Of a stretch of 13,930 nt of DNA, positions 13,553 through 13,930 are shown in pieces. Made by a program: the position numbers and the translations under genes. The stretch's first letter is position 1; every line of letters starts with the position of its first letter. Location: the NCBI GenBank assembly GCA_051000345.1, contig JBPCOJ010000125.1:1-13930 (forward strand). Direction: 5' to 3'. The DNA is from JBHENC01 sp051000345 (GTDB lineage Bacteria > Acidobacteriota > Blastocatellia > Pyrinomonadales > Pyrinomonadaceae). The notes beneath the pieces are model-generated. The model was not told the DNA's origin. It searched no databases and saw only the letters and a program-made list of their open reading frames with translations.

Positions 13553-13807
13553 ATGCAAAGACAGTTTACCACGCGGACAGGGCAGGGAAGCGCCCTGCCC
13601 GTTACCGTCAGAGCGGCACGCCACCGGCGAATTCTACCGGGCGACAAGGTTCTAATTTACTGCGCGCTGATTGCGCAAAACACTTGGGTCATTATTGATG
13701 ATGTGCTCATCACCGGCGAGCGCACCAAACTACGTAGCGGCAATATGGATTTCTATTTCGATGCCAGCCTTGTGATCGCTCACAGACAGGGAGGCCGGAA
13801 GCGATGA
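13553..13807 (+). CDS. Small protein of unknown function (84 aa)
   Basis: Unrecognised. AAAGG lies nine bases before the ATG at 13553, and the stop overlaps the next start (ATGA), which supports a real gene over the overlapping frame from 13447. The N-terminus is basic and flexible; residues about 25-75 are hydrophobic and beta-rich (PGDKVLIYCALIAQNTWVIIDDVLITGE, FYFDASLVIAH), which suggests a small beta-barrel or a DUF of phage type. The tail is basic (RQGGRKR). A GC-rich hairpin lies inside the first codons. Confidence 0.75.
   Translation: MQRQFTTRTGQGSALPVTVRAARHRRILPGDKVLIYCALIAQNTWVIIDDVLITGERTKLRSGNMDFYFDASLVIAHRQGGRKR
13580..13600 (+). promoter_or_regulatory. GC-rich hairpin inside the start of the 84-residue gene
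   Basis: GGGCAGGG (13580-13587) and CCCTGCCC (13593-13600) form a perfect 8-bp stem with loop AAGCG, starting 27 bases after the ATG. Strong structure this early in a coding region could slow or regulate translation; it may also be chance. Confidence 0.5.
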
Positions 13808-13930
13808 ACAAAAGAGAGGGGAAGCGGGCGCGCGTTGGAATGCCAACCATCAGCTACGAAGATTTTATTCAATCGCTTGCCGCAGATAGCAGCGCAAAGT
13901 TGAGTCTCGAAAACTCTGATCCGCAATTCC
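13804..13930 (+). CDS. Partial protein of unknown function (N-terminal 42 residues)
   Basis: ATG at 13804 overlaps the previous stop (ATGA), with GGAGG nine bases upstream, and the frame stays open to the window edge. The visible part starts MNKREGKRARVGMPTISYE and is basic, then helical (DFIQSLAADSSAKLSLE). Too short to assign. It is in one operon with the 84-residue gene. Confidence 0.75.
   Translation, partial: MNKREGKRARVGMPTISYEDFIQSLAADSSAKLSLENSDPQF

Noticed and set aside
13447..13698. Rightward frame overlapping the 84-residue gene
   Set aside because: It starts with TTG without a ribosome site, spans the long hairpin, and overlaps a gene with a good ribosome site and an ATGA coupling to the next gene.
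1..13930. tRNA, rRNA, insertion sequences
   Set aside because: No transposase motif, terminal inverted repeats, tRNA-like cloverleaf or rRNA segment was found by eye on either strand.

Overview
This looks like part of an extrachromosomal or temperate mobile element, most plausibly a phage-plasmid or a large plasmid with phage-like cargo, from a GC-rich bacterium. No ribosomal, tRNA or housekeeping metabolic gene is visible. The host cannot be fixed from the sequence. Codon use, frequent GCGC steps and the small SWIM-finger protein resemble what I would expect from Acidobacteriota, but that is a weak guess.

Layout. Almost everything from 1 to 13037 is transcribed leftward in two gene blocks; a short rightward block starts at 13162. 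Leftward block A (13037 to 9313) runs: excisionase-type HTH protein, a Spo11/Topo VI-A-like protein with a TOPRIM domain and no B-subunit gene nearby, a small coiled-coil protein, a repeat-rich gap (11020-11165), ParA, a small ribbon-helix-helix-like partner, and an unrecognised 258-residue protein. Iterons of 8 bp flank the parA/partner pair on both sides in opposite orientation, as expected for a partition centromere. The repeat-rich gap has a perfect 32-bp palindrome between two 22-bp direct repeats, each starting in a DnaA-box-like sequence, and is the best candidate for a replication origin or resolution site.

Leftward block B (8969 to beyond base 1) runs: a second excisionase-type HTH protein, a small zinc-ribbon protein, a primase-polymerase with an unusual long N-terminal domain, a TubC-docking-like protein, a J-domain-like protein lacking the HPD histidine, a small unknown, a 505-residue proline/alanine-rich protein, and a very large protein (at least 1310 residues, running off the left edge). 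The last has an M23 peptidase domain, four LPDVDSFM-type motifs, a glycine-rich hydrophobic segment and a ddrB-type ParB domain. This is the architecture of 'polyvalent' proteins that are delivered into a new host with phage or conjugative DNA.

Rightward block (13162 to beyond 13930): a SWIM zinc-finger protein, an 84-residue unknown and the start of a further gene, driven by a near-consensus sigma70-type promoter. That promoter is back to back with the promoter of the HTH gene, and a duplicated operator-like sequence lies across both.

Taken together, block A and its repeats look like the maintenance module, the first half of block B like the replication module, and the second half of block B like a DNA-entry or particle module. 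Genes are tightly packed with many 1- or 4-nt stop/start overlaps. The most unusual points are the stand-alone Spo11/Topo VI-A-like gene, the palindrome locus, the paired iteron arrays, a 10-C tract in the primase gene with a stop/restart arrangement downstream, and the duplicated LPDVDSFM motif around the peptidase.
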